A stretch of DNA of 64,000 nt from Arvicola amphibius (lineage: Eukaryota; Chordata; Mammalia; Rodentia; Cricetidae). The translations under genes were made by a program, and so were the position numbers. Within the stretch, counting starts at the first letter, position 1; every line of letters begins with the position of its first letter. This document shows positions 12,144-23,765 of the stretch, one piece after another. Location: the NCBI RefSeq assembly GCF_903992535.2, contig NC_052056.1, positions 67,351,892-67,415,891 of the forward strand. The letters are read 5' to 3'. The notes under the pieces were generated by a model, which worked only from the letters and a program-made list of their open reading frames with translations, had not been told where the DNA came from and did no database searches.

Positions 12144-12535
12144 CATATCCAGAAGGCAGCATTTCACAGCACCGCTTCCCCATCCTCTGACTACTGCATT
12201 TTTTTTATCCTTTTTCCACAATCTTCCCTGAGGTGGAGTATTGGTGGAGATGCTGCAGTTAAGACAGAACACTGAGAGCCATTTATTCTCAGTACATCAA
12301 CCAGTGATCTTTCTCTGTAGTAAACACTGTCCACTATAATAAGAAACTTTTCTGACCAAGGTCAGGTAAGCCTAAAAACTTCTACATAAACATAATATTT
12401 AGGAGGCATGTTGACAACATGACCCTTTAGAAAAACAGCATCCATAAGTTCTCCCCTAGAGCTTATGACTAGCCATGGGATTGGACTATGTTTCCCGTGT
12501 AAGGCATGAATCCCTTCCTATGGAACTTGTTTTTT
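12053..12535 (-). mobile_element. Antisense LINE-1 3' UTR fragment with (GA)19
   Basis: The blocks aggcagcatttcacagcac, ctgaccaaggtcag, ctcccctagagcttatgac and gcatgaatcccttcctatgg follow the order of a reversed Lx 3' UTR. The join to the ORF2 segment at 12052 is not colinear, so this is a second fragment or a rearranged copy. A (GA)19 microsatellite lies at 12103-12140. Confidence 0.65.
12103..12140 (+). repeat. (GA)19 microsatellite
   Basis: A perfect GA dinucleotide run of 38 bases within antisense L1-derived sequence. Confidence 0.95.
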
Positions 12536-12795
12536 TTAAAAAAACGCTGTTTCACGATCCTACTTCCAGCAACTAATGGAAGCAAATGCAGAGATCCACA
12601 GTCAAGCACTGGGCTGAGCTCCAGTTGAAGAGCCTTGATGCAAAGGGGAGGGGCTTGATCCTGCATCAACTTGGTATACTAGGCTTTGTTGGTTCCTCTC
12701 TGAGGAGTGGATGGGGGTGGGATGGGGGAGGGAGGGGGCTGAAGAAGGGGAGAGAGGAAGAACTGGGGCTAGGATGTAATTTTTTTAAAAGCTAA
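12536..12795 (+). mobile_element. Sense LINE-1 3' end
   Basis: The segment holds gcagagatccacagtcaagc, the G-rich run gggggtgggatgggggaggg and a final T/A-rich tail, as in rodent L1 3' UTRs in sense orientation. It therefore lies tail-to-tail with the antisense L1 to its left. Confidence 0.6.
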
Positions 12796-13539
12796 AAAGA
12801 AACGGGTGTTTCTACAGATTTTTCCTTCTAATAAAGAAAAAAAAAGAGTGCAACAAATGGAGAAAGAAAGAACAAAAGAATAACAGTGTTCAAATGGGGG
12901 GAGAGAAGAAGGAAAGAGATGGTGGGAGAGAGGGAACGAGGGAGGTAGCAAAGGAGCCAGCAGGTAGGGACTACGCCTTCTGGGGATTTAAGGTTGAAGA
13001 AGCAATGCAGCTGCAGCTTCAACTTGTGTTCGCATGGCGCCACCTGCTGGCAACAACTTTCCAAACCTCTGTCACAAGTATTTCCAGCTGTAGCTGGTTT
13101 TAGCAGTGCAGATGCAAGGTGAGGAGCGGGCCTGAAGAGAATCTTCCAAGCAGACTTACTCTAAATAAGGAGATGAACTATGAGATGTGGAAATTTGCAA
13201 AGTTCTGTTGTTTTTTATTTGTAGTAGCTACATTAAACCCTTTTTATTGTGGATATATGGTTATTTCTTTAATTTAATAAGACAACACACACGAGAGACC
13301 ATATAAAAATATATTTTATGATTTCTTTGGGATCTATTACCAGTAACTACAAATATTTATAGCAGCATAATACCTTTATATAATATGGCCTTTTAAAGGC
13401 ATCTTTATTATCATCTAATTTAGTCATTTTCATCCTCTCGGACGTCAAAATCAAGACAAAAACAACATTGTGCTAGTTTGAATATTTAATAATTTCTCAG
13501 GATAAGGTATCACTTTGACATTGGGCTGAAGAATTTGTG
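12796..13539. other. Unassigned stretch containing a CTCF-like site
   Basis: Purine-rich at 12830-12960, then a more GC-balanced segment (12960-13130) that contains the CTCF-like motif. 13180-13480 is AT-rich. No gene was recognised. Confidence 0.4.
13036..13050 (-). promoter_or_regulatory. Predicted CTCF binding motif
   Basis: The minus strand reads CCAGCAGGTGGCGCC, an exact match to the core CTCF consensus CCASYAGRKGGCRSY. It is not within a recognisable B2 SINE, the usual carrier of such motifs in rodents. Occupancy cannot be judged from sequence. Confidence 0.65.
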
Positions 13540-13655
13540 GTTCAAGAGCCAGCATGCCAAGTATTGGGAAGGATGAGGCAGAAGGATTGTGATATTGTGG
13601 TCATTCTAGGCTACAGTGTGAGGCCCTGTCAAAGACAGGTTAGGAGAGAAAAAAA
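13540..13655 (+). mobile_element. Diverged B1/B4-type SINE
   Basis: The order agccagcatgccaagtattg, gaggcagaaggattgtgat, ttctaggctacagtgtgag and ccctgtcaaagac matches the B1-like half of a B4 or old B1. It ends in an A/G-rich tail that runs into the purine tract. Confidence 0.6.
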
Positions 13656-13802
13656 AGGAGTAGGGAGAGAGGGAGGGAGAAGAGAAGACTGGGAGAGAAG
13701 AGGGGGAGGAGAAGTGGAGATAGGAGAGGAAAGAGGGGAGAGGGAAGAGGGGAGGAGAGGGAAAGAAAGGGAAGGGAAGGATAGGGAAGTAGAGAAAAGG
13801 AA
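13645..13802 (+). repeat. Purine-rich (GA/GGA) tract
   Basis: About 160 bases almost wholly A and G (units such as gggaga, agaggg, gaagg). It probably expanded from the tail of the adjacent SINE. ORFs across it on both strands are compositional artefacts. Confidence 0.9.
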
Positions 13803-14098
13803 TTCTCTTCCCACAAAACAGTATCTGGCATGTCTTCCTGCTATTTCTGGCTCCGAGAAGTAGATAATGCAGTAGGACTCATATGTGACCTCTCTTGCTT
13901 TGTGTTTCCATGATTTCCTACCCCTAACATAACTACTATAGCACAGTTCACCTAGACCTCTTTGTGAGCCTCTTACTATTTACATTTGACAATTACTGAG
14001 TTCATATCTAGATCACAGAGAACATGACCCATACTTATCGACTCATTTCTTTGGGTTCTTCCCCACATGGAGTTTCTTAAGTAGGAAGCAAAAGATGT

Positions 14099-14265
14099 GG
14101 GACAGCCTACCTGCACCAGGTGGTGTGCCCGGAGTTTAACAAAGGACCTGGGACAGCCTGCCTGCTCCATGACTCAGGCACTGTGGTGCGCCCCGAGTTT
14201 AACAAAGGACCTGGGACAGCCTGCCTGCTCCATCATTCAGGCACTGTGTGCTGTGTCCTGAGTCT
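14099..14265 (+). repeat. 63-bp tandem repeat, about 2.6 copies
   Basis: Unit 2 (14150-14212) and unit 3 (14213-14265, partial) are nearly identical. Both begin gggacagcctgcctgctcca, and gtttaacaaaggacct closes units 1 and 2. Unit 1 (14099-14149) lacks about 12 bases. The full unit is 63 bases, divisible by three, so one plus-strand frame (14120-14314) shows a repeated peptide core PEFNKGPGTACLLH. No gene context supports translation. Confidence 0.85.
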
Positions 14266-16879
14266 ACATGGACGGTTGTGCATCGTGGTCAGGGCTGTAG
14301 TAGTTCACACCTAACCCAGCAGATCATTACATACGATACTGTCAATCTCAAAGGTCTCTTGTATTTAGGAACCCATACATGCCTCTTTCTAAACTAGAAT
14401 TTATGGGGATACAAAATCAATTTTGTAGACAAGGCAGCGCATGTTTGTAGCTTTATTACACCATGTATTGAAGGCATTGAAACCACAAAAAAGGAAACAT
14501 TGGGTTTGGAAAACCCCACAAGTAGCCAAGGACTGTACTTTGGTCAATAAAAACAAAATGTTTAAGATGGACAGAATCTATAGAAAATCAGCTTAGGGAA
14601 AGTAGCAGCAGACGGTGGTCAGTTTCTCACCACCAGGTTCCGTGACGAAGGCAGACTTGCTAAGTCTGTGGATCCTGATGCCCTCGAAGCCATGCGTGCC
14701 TTGGACTGATGCTAGAGCAAATACAGTCGGTTAGATAAAAGGAAGGAGAGTGCCCTTCCTGGGCAATGCATAGCCTTCTTCCTAGATAAACACACACACA
14801 CCAAGAAGGTGACACCAGAAAGGGATGCACACGGTCCTTAAATGAAAATTTGGAAATGCAGAGATGAGAGGAGAGATAAATGCCTTGCATAGCACAAGTG
14901 AATGGAAACAATTCCAACTAATGTTCTGATGGCCATGATTGGAAACAATTAGAAATACAGGTTATGGAGCAAAAATACCAGGATTTAAAAACTGTTAATT
15001 TATTTGTTTATGTGTTTGTCTTTTTCACACTGCACAACCATGGAAAGTATGTAAACTTTCTAATCCTATTTCACATCATATAGAATGTAACTTATACACA
15101 ATAAATGAATTGATTCATACTAATAATTTAGGACATGCTTGTCATGGATTAGTGCTCATCAGATAGAATTTAGGTTTTTTTTTCAGTGTGTGTTTTTTTG
15201 TTTGTATATTTATGTCAGATAATCTAATAGTTTACAATACAAAAATGAACAACAAGCAAAAACATATTTACTTTACAGTGTGGTTTAGAAAGATAAATTT
15301 TCAATACAAAACAACAATAGGCAATAGCCTTGACAGAAATGCATACAGGGACAACATAAATATCCATGGGAGGACACCATTGTGATAAAATTACCAGCAA
15401 TGATTGTGGCAAGGATGTAAAAGTAATTAGAGCCTGGCACAGACAAAGGAAGAGAGAAGGCTAAATGGTGCTGAGACACTCCAGGTATGCAAACGGTCCC
15501 AAAGCGAGATAGAGCTTGTCACTCTCATGGGGCCATTGAGCATGTAGGGAACCTAGGATGGCTGAGTTTTGGTATGTGAAGTAGGAAGAACCCAGATTCT
15601 TGGGGAGGGAGGGATTCCAGCTCCAACTCAGTACATTCTGATTTTCTGATAGCATCGGTGGAAACGGTTTAGAGAGGAAAAGGCAGTTAGGGCTTAGTTT
15701 TCAAAGAGTAGTTGATTTACTGAAACTCCACTAGATTGGAAATTCACGAACTAGTTAGAAGATTTTTTTATGCAGGCCAAAGATGGGCGGCTTGGGTTAA
15801 GAGGGCGGTGGTGGGCTCAGAGGCAGAAGGACTGGAGAACTGAAGCTGTGGAAGTCCATGCCTAACCGAGAGACTACAAGGAGGGAGCAAGGATGTGCCG
15901 AAGTTAGGTTTGGAAGCTGGGTTCGTGGGAATGCTCCCCCACTGTGACAGGAAAACAGAAGAGTGGGTTTGGGGGCATCAGAGCTAATGACTCTGATTTC
16001 AATTGATTCTTATTTGTAAGGATTCAACTTCCAGTCTGGCTTGATGCTTTCTGACTTGCACTTTACATTATGATGGTTTCTTTGCCCTTGGTAAGCTACG
16101 CCCTGCATGCTGCTGCTGCCCTGAGAGGCTGAGATGAAGCAGCAACCCATAGCTCCAGGTCAACCACACCGTCATGAGGATAAAATGAACAACTGGCATA
16201 GTACAGTGTACTTTGTTTCTAAGACTTGCCTATACATTTGGCATTTTCCATGTTATAACAAGGATGTTTTTGCTACAACCCCGTTATAAGATCCAGCTAT
16301 CCTTCCTGGCTGCCCCACCGGGAATGTTATGACCACAGAGATGATGCAAGGCCTCATGACCTGAGCCACACAGACTCAATAGTGGACACTGGCACTTTTC
16401 ATTGTCCAAAATTATGAGCTGCACAGCTGTTAATAAACTGCCTAAAATAAATATTTCCATTAGGAAAAAAAAGATCTGTTGAAAAAAATAGTCCTAGGTC
16501 AAGGATTAGGAGAAGCGACCATCAGTGTCAGCTGCACCATGCTGGTCAGTGGTGGCTGTCAGGAAGGTGTTTTGCCTACTGAGATATAGGCACGTCAACA
16601 ACAAGGATCTAGAGAGACACTGGTCATCCGGGGACTGGAGTAGGGGTTAGATGCATTGTGGGTAGTATGAGGGTGTGAGCAACACAGGCTGAGGAGACGG
16701 AGGCCAAAGCACAGCAGTATACTGAGGAGATTCTTCGTGTCCTGGAGTGATCGGCCAGGGTGGGCACCAGCCACAGGAGAACCACACTGGAATGGGAGGA
16801 TTCTGCTGCTGAAAGCTGAGCGGTTCTCAGCGTTCAAAGTATTTCAGAGTCCTACTTTTAAAAAGATCAATAAACTCAT
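14266..16879. other. Unassigned non-coding stretch
   Basis: Nothing is firmly recognisable over 2.6 kb. 16270-16470 ends with gttaataaactgcctaaaat and looks like the end of an old LTR, but I could not place it. The segment just before 16880 could contain the 5' part of the degraded L1 that follows. No ORF here has a recognisable domain. Confidence 0.4.
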
Positions 16880-17954
16880 AGGGACATAAACAAATATAAG
16901 AAGTAAGGAAATCAATTCGGGAAAACTAGAAAAGTTGAAGAAATCATCATCACTTTGGAAACTTGAAACCACAGAGCGTGATTTCAGCAAGGAAATGGAA
17001 GCTCTGACAGATATTCAAACAGAAAACAGAAATGGAAGAATCAATAATGATAATAATAAAAACAATACTGAGGCCCAAACTAAGAATCCATGGGGTGGGT
17101 TAAAGAGCAAAAATAAATTCTAAAGGCACAGACAACTAATTTGCTGAAATTATAGCAGAAAATTTCTCAAACCTAGAGATCGGAATAGACATACAAACAA
17201 GAGCTTTTTAGAACTTCTTTACAGCATAGAACAGTGAAGAAAAAAATAGAGCATGCAAACTATATCGAAATATTAATGGAAAAAGAAAATCAAGCCAAAC
17301 TTAAGGTAAGCACATGAGAATAACATGAAATGTCTCATCACCAACCCAAAGCTCCAGGGCAGCCTGGAGTGAGAGGTTTCACATCATGGAAGTAAAAACT
17401 TCCGACCAAGATGCTGTACCCAGAAAGGCTGCCTTTTAAAATGATGAATAACTTAAGGACATCAGAAAACAAGTTCAGACTAAGACAACCCACAACAACC
17501 AAGCCAACACTGCAGAAAAATACTTAAAAGAATACTATACACAGAAGAAGAAAGACTGACTTATGAGAGCACAGGAGAGACTAGATTTATGAGATGAGTA
17601 GATGAACAAAGGAAAGCTAAGATATAACCGTCATGCCGCATCCCACAAGCCAGCAAACTTCTAAAACTCACAGATAAGAAAGCAAATAACCACAGCTTTA
17701 ACCAGAGAAACGACCAAAAAGCTATGGGATTTATCAAATGCCTCCGATAATCACCTTAAAAGCGATTACCTGTGCTCACTATTTCAAACACCAGGACAGG
17801 CTGATTGGATAAAAAGAAGATCCAGCTGTCTGTTGCCTCCCAAAAAAACGCATCTCACTAGCAAAAACACCAACAGAGTGATCGCCAAAGAATAGCTATC
17901 GACCTGGGAAGCAAAAGAAACGAAAGCAAGCTGGGTTCATCGTCCAGTCTTCTT

Positions 17955-18190
17955 TCTTTAGCTGGGATGAAACACTTGGACAGAAAGTGACTTGAGGGAG
18001 AAAAGAATTGTTTAGCTTATACTTGCGAGTCGCAGTCCATCCTTGAGGGAAGTCAGAGCAAAAATAAGAAGGGAGAACTAAAGCAAAACCCATGGAGAAA
18101 TACTGCTTGCTGGCTCAGTCTCAGATTCATGCTTAGTTAGCCTGCATCAGGACCAACTTTCCAGGAAATGGTACAGCCCACAGTGGTGTC
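17955..18190 (-). mobile_element. MaLR-type LTR fragment
   Basis: Reading the plus strand gives gctgggatgaaacacttgga, cttatacttgcgagtcgcag, agtccatccttgagggaagt and a later ctgcttgctggctcagtctc. This is the reverse of the same LTR family seen at 31479-31863. It is younger than the L1 it interrupts. Confidence 0.6.
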
Positions 18191-19024
18191 TATTAGCATC
18201 ATATAACAATCAAAACAATTCCGAGCAGATAAGTCTAATGAGAATAATGACCCTTTTTTCACGTGATTCTAGGCTCTCCATTCAACAGCTAATGCTAAAT
18301 AGGACAAGTAACTATTCTGTATCTTAGAGACTTCAAACCAAAGTAGGAAATAATAAATATGGCTATATAGTAATAAAGGTAAATATTCATTCAGGAGATC
18401 TAATAACTTTAATACTGTATACATCAGATGTGGGGGGTTCTAAATTATAAAATAAATATTAAGAATCATGAAAGGTTGTGTTTGATCCTAACACAATAGT
18501 GAGTAACTTTAGGACTCTCTTATCTTTAGAACAGCATCCAAATGAATTTCAGAGATAAATAACAGCAAAGAGTGATTGGACTAAACAGATACCTACAGGA
18601 CATTCCATAAAATTGATCACATTTATGGATCACAAAGCAAGCCTTAATAAATCAAAAGAACCTAAATTATTATGGGAATATTAGTAGCATATAGTGAAAC
18701 AAAACCAAACATTAGCAAAAAGAGAAATCCCAGGAAAAAAGTTAGATTCTGGGACACTGAATGGTATGCTCTTGAATTAACCATGAGTTATTTGATAAGA
18801 ATATTGCTAGAATTAAATGAAAACAGCAGCACAGCCTCACAGAACCCAGGATACAATGAAGGCAGCTCTCAGGGCGAAGCTTGAGAGTTTACATTTAAAA
18901 TGTCAGAGATCCAAAACAAACCAATAATCCATCCCAAAGCTCTAGGAAAAGAACATGAAGACTGAACTCAAATGCAATATACAATAAGAAATCATAAAAT
19001 TTAGGATAAATATGAATGAAAAGG

Positions 19025-19375
19025 AAACTGGAAAAAGCGGGTCGGGGATTCAAGATGGCAGTGGGCAGTGGTCACCAGTGCCCATGGGGCTTAGGGCAGC
19101 TCCTAGGAGCCTGAGGGACCCACACAGAGGCTTCACGGGGAGAAGTGATGGTGGTAGAGGATGAGCCTGCAGAGCTCACAGATAGCTCCAGGGGAGAAAA
19201 GGCAGATCTTATAAGAGCCTTTAAAAGGTGGTTTCATGGAGCTGGAAAAGAAGACGGTAGAACAAAGGACTGGCCCTACTCTACGGTGATACGCTCCTTT
19301 GTTCGCTGTGGCCACGCTCCCACATCGGTCGCTAGTCCTGCTTCTCTTCGCCATGGGTGCCCCCCCCCCCGGGTT
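19025..19375 (+). other. CpG-rich segment of unknown origin
   Basis: This segment differs sharply from the A-rich L1 remnants around it. It begins near gggattcaagatggcagtgg, which includes a YY1-like core (AAGATGGC) as seen at some L1 5' ends. It contains a cluster of CpGs (ctctacggtgatacgctcc, ccacatcggtcgctagtcct) and ends at a C11 run (19360-19370). A 121-codon frame (19145-19510) crosses its right edge into L1 sequence, so that frame is not one gene. It may be an L1 5' UTR, an ERV piece or a pseudogene. Confidence 0.4.
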
Positions 19376-20739
19376 CCTGGAAAAATCTGGAAGAAATTAA
19401 ATATAGCAAAATTAAATAAAAACAGTATAAGCAGCTTAAACAGAAGTATAACAGGTCATAGTACTGATGCAATAAATACAAATATGCCCAAAGAAAAACC
19501 CAGAACTTGACAAATTCTACCAAACTTTAAAGGATCATTTACTACCAATACCTCTCAAACTGCTCCAAAAGAAACAGAAAGTGAGGCTATACTGCCAAAA
19601 TACTGTATGAAGCCAGCATTATTCTGATAGCAAAACTAGATAAGGATACATAGACAAAAAGTTCTCAACAAAATATTTTCAAATTGAATTCAACAACACA
19701 TTAAACACACTGTGTATTATGAACATAAGTGTCGGTTACATCCTAGGAATGCAAGGTTGATTCAACATCAACAAATTAATAAGTGGTGCAGCACATAATT
19801 AGGCTTAAAGTCAGAGAGATCATGTGATCATCTCTGAATCATCAGTTGTGAATAAGCACTTGACAGAGTTCATTACCAATATGTAACAAAAATCCTGAAA
19901 CACTGGGGCAGCAAGAACGTATCTCAACATAATAAAAACTATGTATAACTAATCTAGAGTCTACATCACATAAATGAAGAAAAACCAAAACCTTTCCTCT
20001 AAAATCAGAAATGAGATGAGGGTATTCATTTTCTCCATTGTATTCAATATAGCGTGTAAAATCGTAGCTAGAGAAATAAGACAAGAAACAGAAATGAAAG
20101 AAGCACAAGTAGAAGAGTATTTCAAGCTATTCTTATTTACAGATGAAAGGGTCCTCTATTTAAAATGCACTAAAGACCCCAACTAAAAGCTATCAGATAA
20201 AATAAATATAAAATTAATATACAAAATCAGATACTTTCCTGTAGATCATTCATGAAGGTGATAAGAAAGAAATTAGAAGAAGTTTCCCATTCAGAAGTCC
20301 TAAGAATAAACCTAGCCAAAAAGAAAGGTCTCATAAATTTTAAAACCCTGAAAAAGAAATTGAAAAAGAGATAGAAGAAGAAGAAAGAAAACATAGTCCT
20401 AGTAACTTAATGCAATCTCCCCAGAATCCTCAATTACATTCACCACAGAATTATAAGAGCCAATGCCCAAATTCATGTTAAGACATGAAAGATGCCAAAT
20501 CAATTTTAGGCAGAAAGAATAATGTTAGAGATATCATGATACCCAATCTCAGTTGGCCATAGTAACTAAGACAGTATGATATTGGCACAAACAGACCCGC
20601 ACACTAGTGGGATAGAATGGAACACACAAAATAAACCTATACAGCTATCACAATTGAATTTTACATTTCTATTATGTTTTTTTAAATTTCCATGTATGTG
20701 TTTTGGGACACAGCATGTGAATGTGAATGCAGAAGCCTG

Positions 20740-21020
20740 TGACTATCAGAGGTCCCTCTGGGGCTGTGGTAATAGGCAACAGCAAACTACCCAACTGAGC
20801 ACACTGGGGGACAATTTGCCTAGCTGAACTAGGCAGAACTGGTATGTTCCAGGTTCCATGGAAAGAGGCTTTTTCAATCAATAAAATGGGAATCGATAAG
20901 GATGATACCCGATGTCAACTTTGGGCTTCTATGTATACAAGCAAATATACATGTATGTATTCACATTATATATGTGTTGTTGTGTGTGTGTGTCTAACCA
21001 TACATAGACAATACATTTAT
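20740..21020 (+). mobile_element. RSINE/B2-like SINE remnant with CA/TG tail
   Basis: The segment with gatacccgatgtcaactttg and ggcttctatgtatacaagc, followed by alternating TG/TA-rich sequence, resembles the 3' part of rodent B2/B3-related SINEs, which end in 'tggcctccacatgcaca'. The 5' boundary is unclear. Confidence 0.4.
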
Positions 21021-21026
21021 GCATAC

Positions 21027-21180
21027 AAAAAGAGAGAGGAAGGAAGGAAGGAGGAAGGAAGGGGAGGAATGAGGGGAGGAAGGGAGGAAAGAGAGAGGGA
21101 GGGAGGGAAGAGGATGGGAGGGAGGGAGGGAAGAGGACGTGAGATATAGAGGAATAGAGGAGAAAAAGAAAGAAGAAAGA
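21027..21180 (+). repeat. Purine-rich (GGAA/GGGA) tract
   Basis: About 150 bases of A and G only apart from a few interruptions, with GGAA, GGGA and GAGG units. The overlapping 101-codon frame is compositional. Confidence 0.9.
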
Positions 21181-21805
21181 AGTCCCCTTACTGGGAACTA
21201 ATTCTACTGGACTCCGCTATGTTTTTCAAAAGTGTGAAGAAACACATTGCTGACTTGAGCCATATTTGTTGTTTCTGCAAAGGTTAATACAGGGATCTTC
21301 CAAAACCAACAATAGTTCACAAAACACTTACAAGTGAAACTTATGTCAGTCCCAGGGTCTTATTTCACGGTAAATGAGTTGCACAGTAGACACAAAGCCC
21401 AGGTATCCATCCATCTTTCCATAAACTGTGCCACTGGGAAGCATCTGGCCTGGCAGAATGATGGAGTGACCCATTAAATGTTCATCTAGGACACTGGCTG
21501 TGGACTCACAACCTGCTGAATTAAAGCATTTTCTCCCAGGATGTTGTATGTATTCTCTGAACCAAAAAAAAAAAAAAAATCAATATATGGTGTCATATTT
21601 TCAAGAGTTAAAATAAAACTAAATAAAAATAGAAGGAGGCCTGATTGACCTCACCTACTATAATGATCACAGTTACCCAACGACAGAATTTGTGCTTTCA
21701 CAACTACAATTTGGGGTTTTGCTAGAACTTAGCTGTATGTGCAAAAAATTGCTTCTACCGCTAAAAGTTCCCACTAAACCTGAAGGCATGATTGGCATCC
21801 TAGCT
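21181..21805. other. Unassigned stretch with an A16 run
   Basis: No feature is recognised except a run of 16 A at 21564-21579. Confidence 0.4.
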
Positions 21806-21965
21806 TAGCCTGCTTGTTCTGATATAGCAAAATACCTAAAGTGGAGTAATTTAGAAAGAAGAGAAATTTCTATCTTGTAGTATTGGGATTGGAGATTCAA
21901 AGATGCAGGCACTGTGATATGGGTGGAGAGAACCTATCTGTTGCACATCACATGAGAGAAGGTAG
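21806..21965 (-). mobile_element. Old MST/MLT-like MaLR LTR fragment
   Basis: The plus strand has ttgttctgatatagcaaaat, acctaaagtggagtaattta and gaaagaagagaaatttctat, matching the reversed start of older mammalian MaLR LTRs (usual form 'aaatacctaagactgggtaatttataaag'). Confidence 0.5.
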
Positions 21966-22391
21966 AACCGCAAGTGAGCAAGTTAGCTAGATGTTGTTTG
22001 TGTGGTAATTTGATGTAGCAGGACCTCCTGCTAAGAGCAAATCAGCTCTCTTAGTGCTGCCTTCACCTCTGAGGAAGTTGGTGGCATTGCTACTGACTCC
22101 TGTGAGGATAGAGAGGGGGGTGTAGAAAAGGGAAGCTTTCAGTGAGCGATGCCCAGGAGAATAGTCACATGGATCTGGTGTCCATGGGTTTTTGATGAAC
22201 AATGCCATACTATAATAGTCACATGAATTGGGTACCTATGGTAAAAGCCTAGGAGGATGTGGCACTTCTCAAGGAGAGATGGCTTTGAAGTGTCCCCCGG
22301 GGGGTTGAGAACAAACACTTGCTCTGAGTAAGGTTGCAAGAAGCAGATCCTAAGACAGCCTTTCAGTGCCGAGATGAACAGGAAAGAGAAA

Positions 22392-22754
22392 TGTGGCTGT
22401 TTGAATAAGAATGGCCCCCACAGGCTCATAGATTTGAATATGTGGTCACCAGGGTGGGGCACTATTTGAAAGGATTAGGAGTGCGGTCTTATTAGAGGGA
22501 GTGTGTCACTGTGGGTGACCTTTGAGGTTGTAAGGATGCAAGCCCGGCCCAGAGTCTCTCTCTTCCTGCAGCCTTTGGATACTGATGTAGAACTCTCTGT
22601 TACTTCTCCAGCACCATGTCTACTTGCATGCCACCATGATAAGAATGGACTAAACCTCTAAAACTATAAGCAAGTCCCATTTTTGATTGTTTTTCTTTAT
22701 AAGAGTTGCCATGGTTGTGGTGTCTCTTCGCAGCAGTGAACACCGGCTAAGACA
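22392..22754 (+). mobile_element. MT/ORR1-type MaLR LTR
   Basis: Begins tgtggctgtttgaataagaa and runs through ccccacaggctcatagattt, ggcactatttgaaaggatta, gtgtgtcactgtgggtgac, ccagcaccatgtctacttgc and aagagttgccatggttgtgg to end in ctaagaca. The order and length (363 bases) fit a complete solitary LTR with TG...CA ends. There is no obvious 5-bp duplication at the ends. Confidence 0.85.
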
Positions 22755-23765
22755 AAAGGCAAGTAGAGATGTGCTCTGTTTCATTTTTAGAATGAGGGAT
22801 TCTCCTTCAAAAATATGTTCCCAAGTGCTGAGCATAAAAACCAAAGACCAAAGTTCCTTCCTAAAGCTTTGTGTGTGGCAAGAGTGATGAAACCATATTC
22901 TGTTGGAATTAAAAAAGGAAATAGGAAAATCAATGGAGAAAAAGAGAGGAGAGACAGAGACAGAGACAGAGAAAGACTCACATGAACACAAGTGTAAGGA
23001 AATGGTGTTCCTCACTTGTGCCAGGTTATTCTTTGTGTTGTTATTGGTAACTGACATTTTACTTGAAAACAGAGTTGGATTTCACTTTATTCTTTCAACT
23101 AATTCTTAATAATTTATGGTACAAAAGCATTTTTCCTGTTTATTACTTTATTAGAACACAATGCTATATTATGCCAACATTTCATAATAACTTTAAGCTA
23201 CTGATGATACTTCACAATTTTAAATATAGCCAGTGAACAACAGAATTATCTATAATCCTGACTATATCTATAAGATAACTCTTCAGTAGTTTAGATTGTG
23301 TCCAGTTTTTCGGGTTAAAAATATTTTTTTTTATTATATATCTGCGATTTTTTTAAGTAATATTCCTCATGTTTTCTATTTTCTTTTAATATTTTGCTTC
23401 TCTTTGGAATGTAGTGCCTTTCTTTCTTATGCTCCATTTGCTCTTTCTACTTATGGGTCCTTGTTCTTCTGTGTGCTTCTAAGTCTTCCTTGCTAACAAA
23501 AAAGGCCCCAGTGCTGAGAGTCAGGCCGGGTTTTCACTTTGAAAAGTAACTCTTCTCTTTTCTTCCTCTTTATTTTTCCTCAAGCAATCCTACTGTCGAC
23601 TCTTGTAACTGCTTCGTGTGTTGTTGGAGTCCTCCTGAGAACACTCTTGCCCACGACTGTCTCTGGAGCTCTGTCCTCGCAGCTTCAGGGTGCCTGTCTT
23701 TACATACGGGCCTCTGAGCTATTTGAAATGGACTTTGTGGAGGGCAGAAGTTAAGATTTCCTTCC
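22755..23765. other. Unassigned stretch
   Basis: Contains a GAGACA-type short repeat (about 22944-22975) and AT-rich sequence. The 135-codon minus frame (22650-23057) overlaps the LTR to the left and has no recognisable domain. Confidence 0.4.

Larger units (their letters stand above)
16880..20660 (+). mobile_element. Old sense LINE-1, ORF1/ORF2 remnants
   Basis: A-rich plus-strand sequence carries decayed L1 coding regions. The left part (16.9-17.9 kb) has features such as gaaatggaagctctgacaga and cagaaaatttctcaaac. The right part (19.5-20.6 kb) reads like the reverse transcriptase region, with acaaattctaccaaacttta, atgcaaggttgattcaacat and aatgagatgagggtattca. Frames are broken throughout. 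It is interrupted by a reversed MaLR LTR (17955-18190) and a CpG-rich block (19025-19375). Continuity between parts is inferred from orientation and order. Confidence 0.7.

Noticed and set aside
13537..13863. 108-codon Arg/Glu/Gly-rich frame and its antisense Ser/Pro/Leu frames
   Set aside because: Caused by the purine tract. Open in both strands, with no family motif.
19145..19510. 121-codon plus frame
   Set aside because: It joins the CpG-rich block to unrelated L1 sequence across a C11 run, so it cannot be one ancestral gene.
22650..23057. 135-codon minus frame, longest in its region
   Set aside because: Its end lies in the antisense of a MaLR LTR and the rest has no recognised domain. 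A start-to-stop frame of this length is expected by chance in 64 kb.
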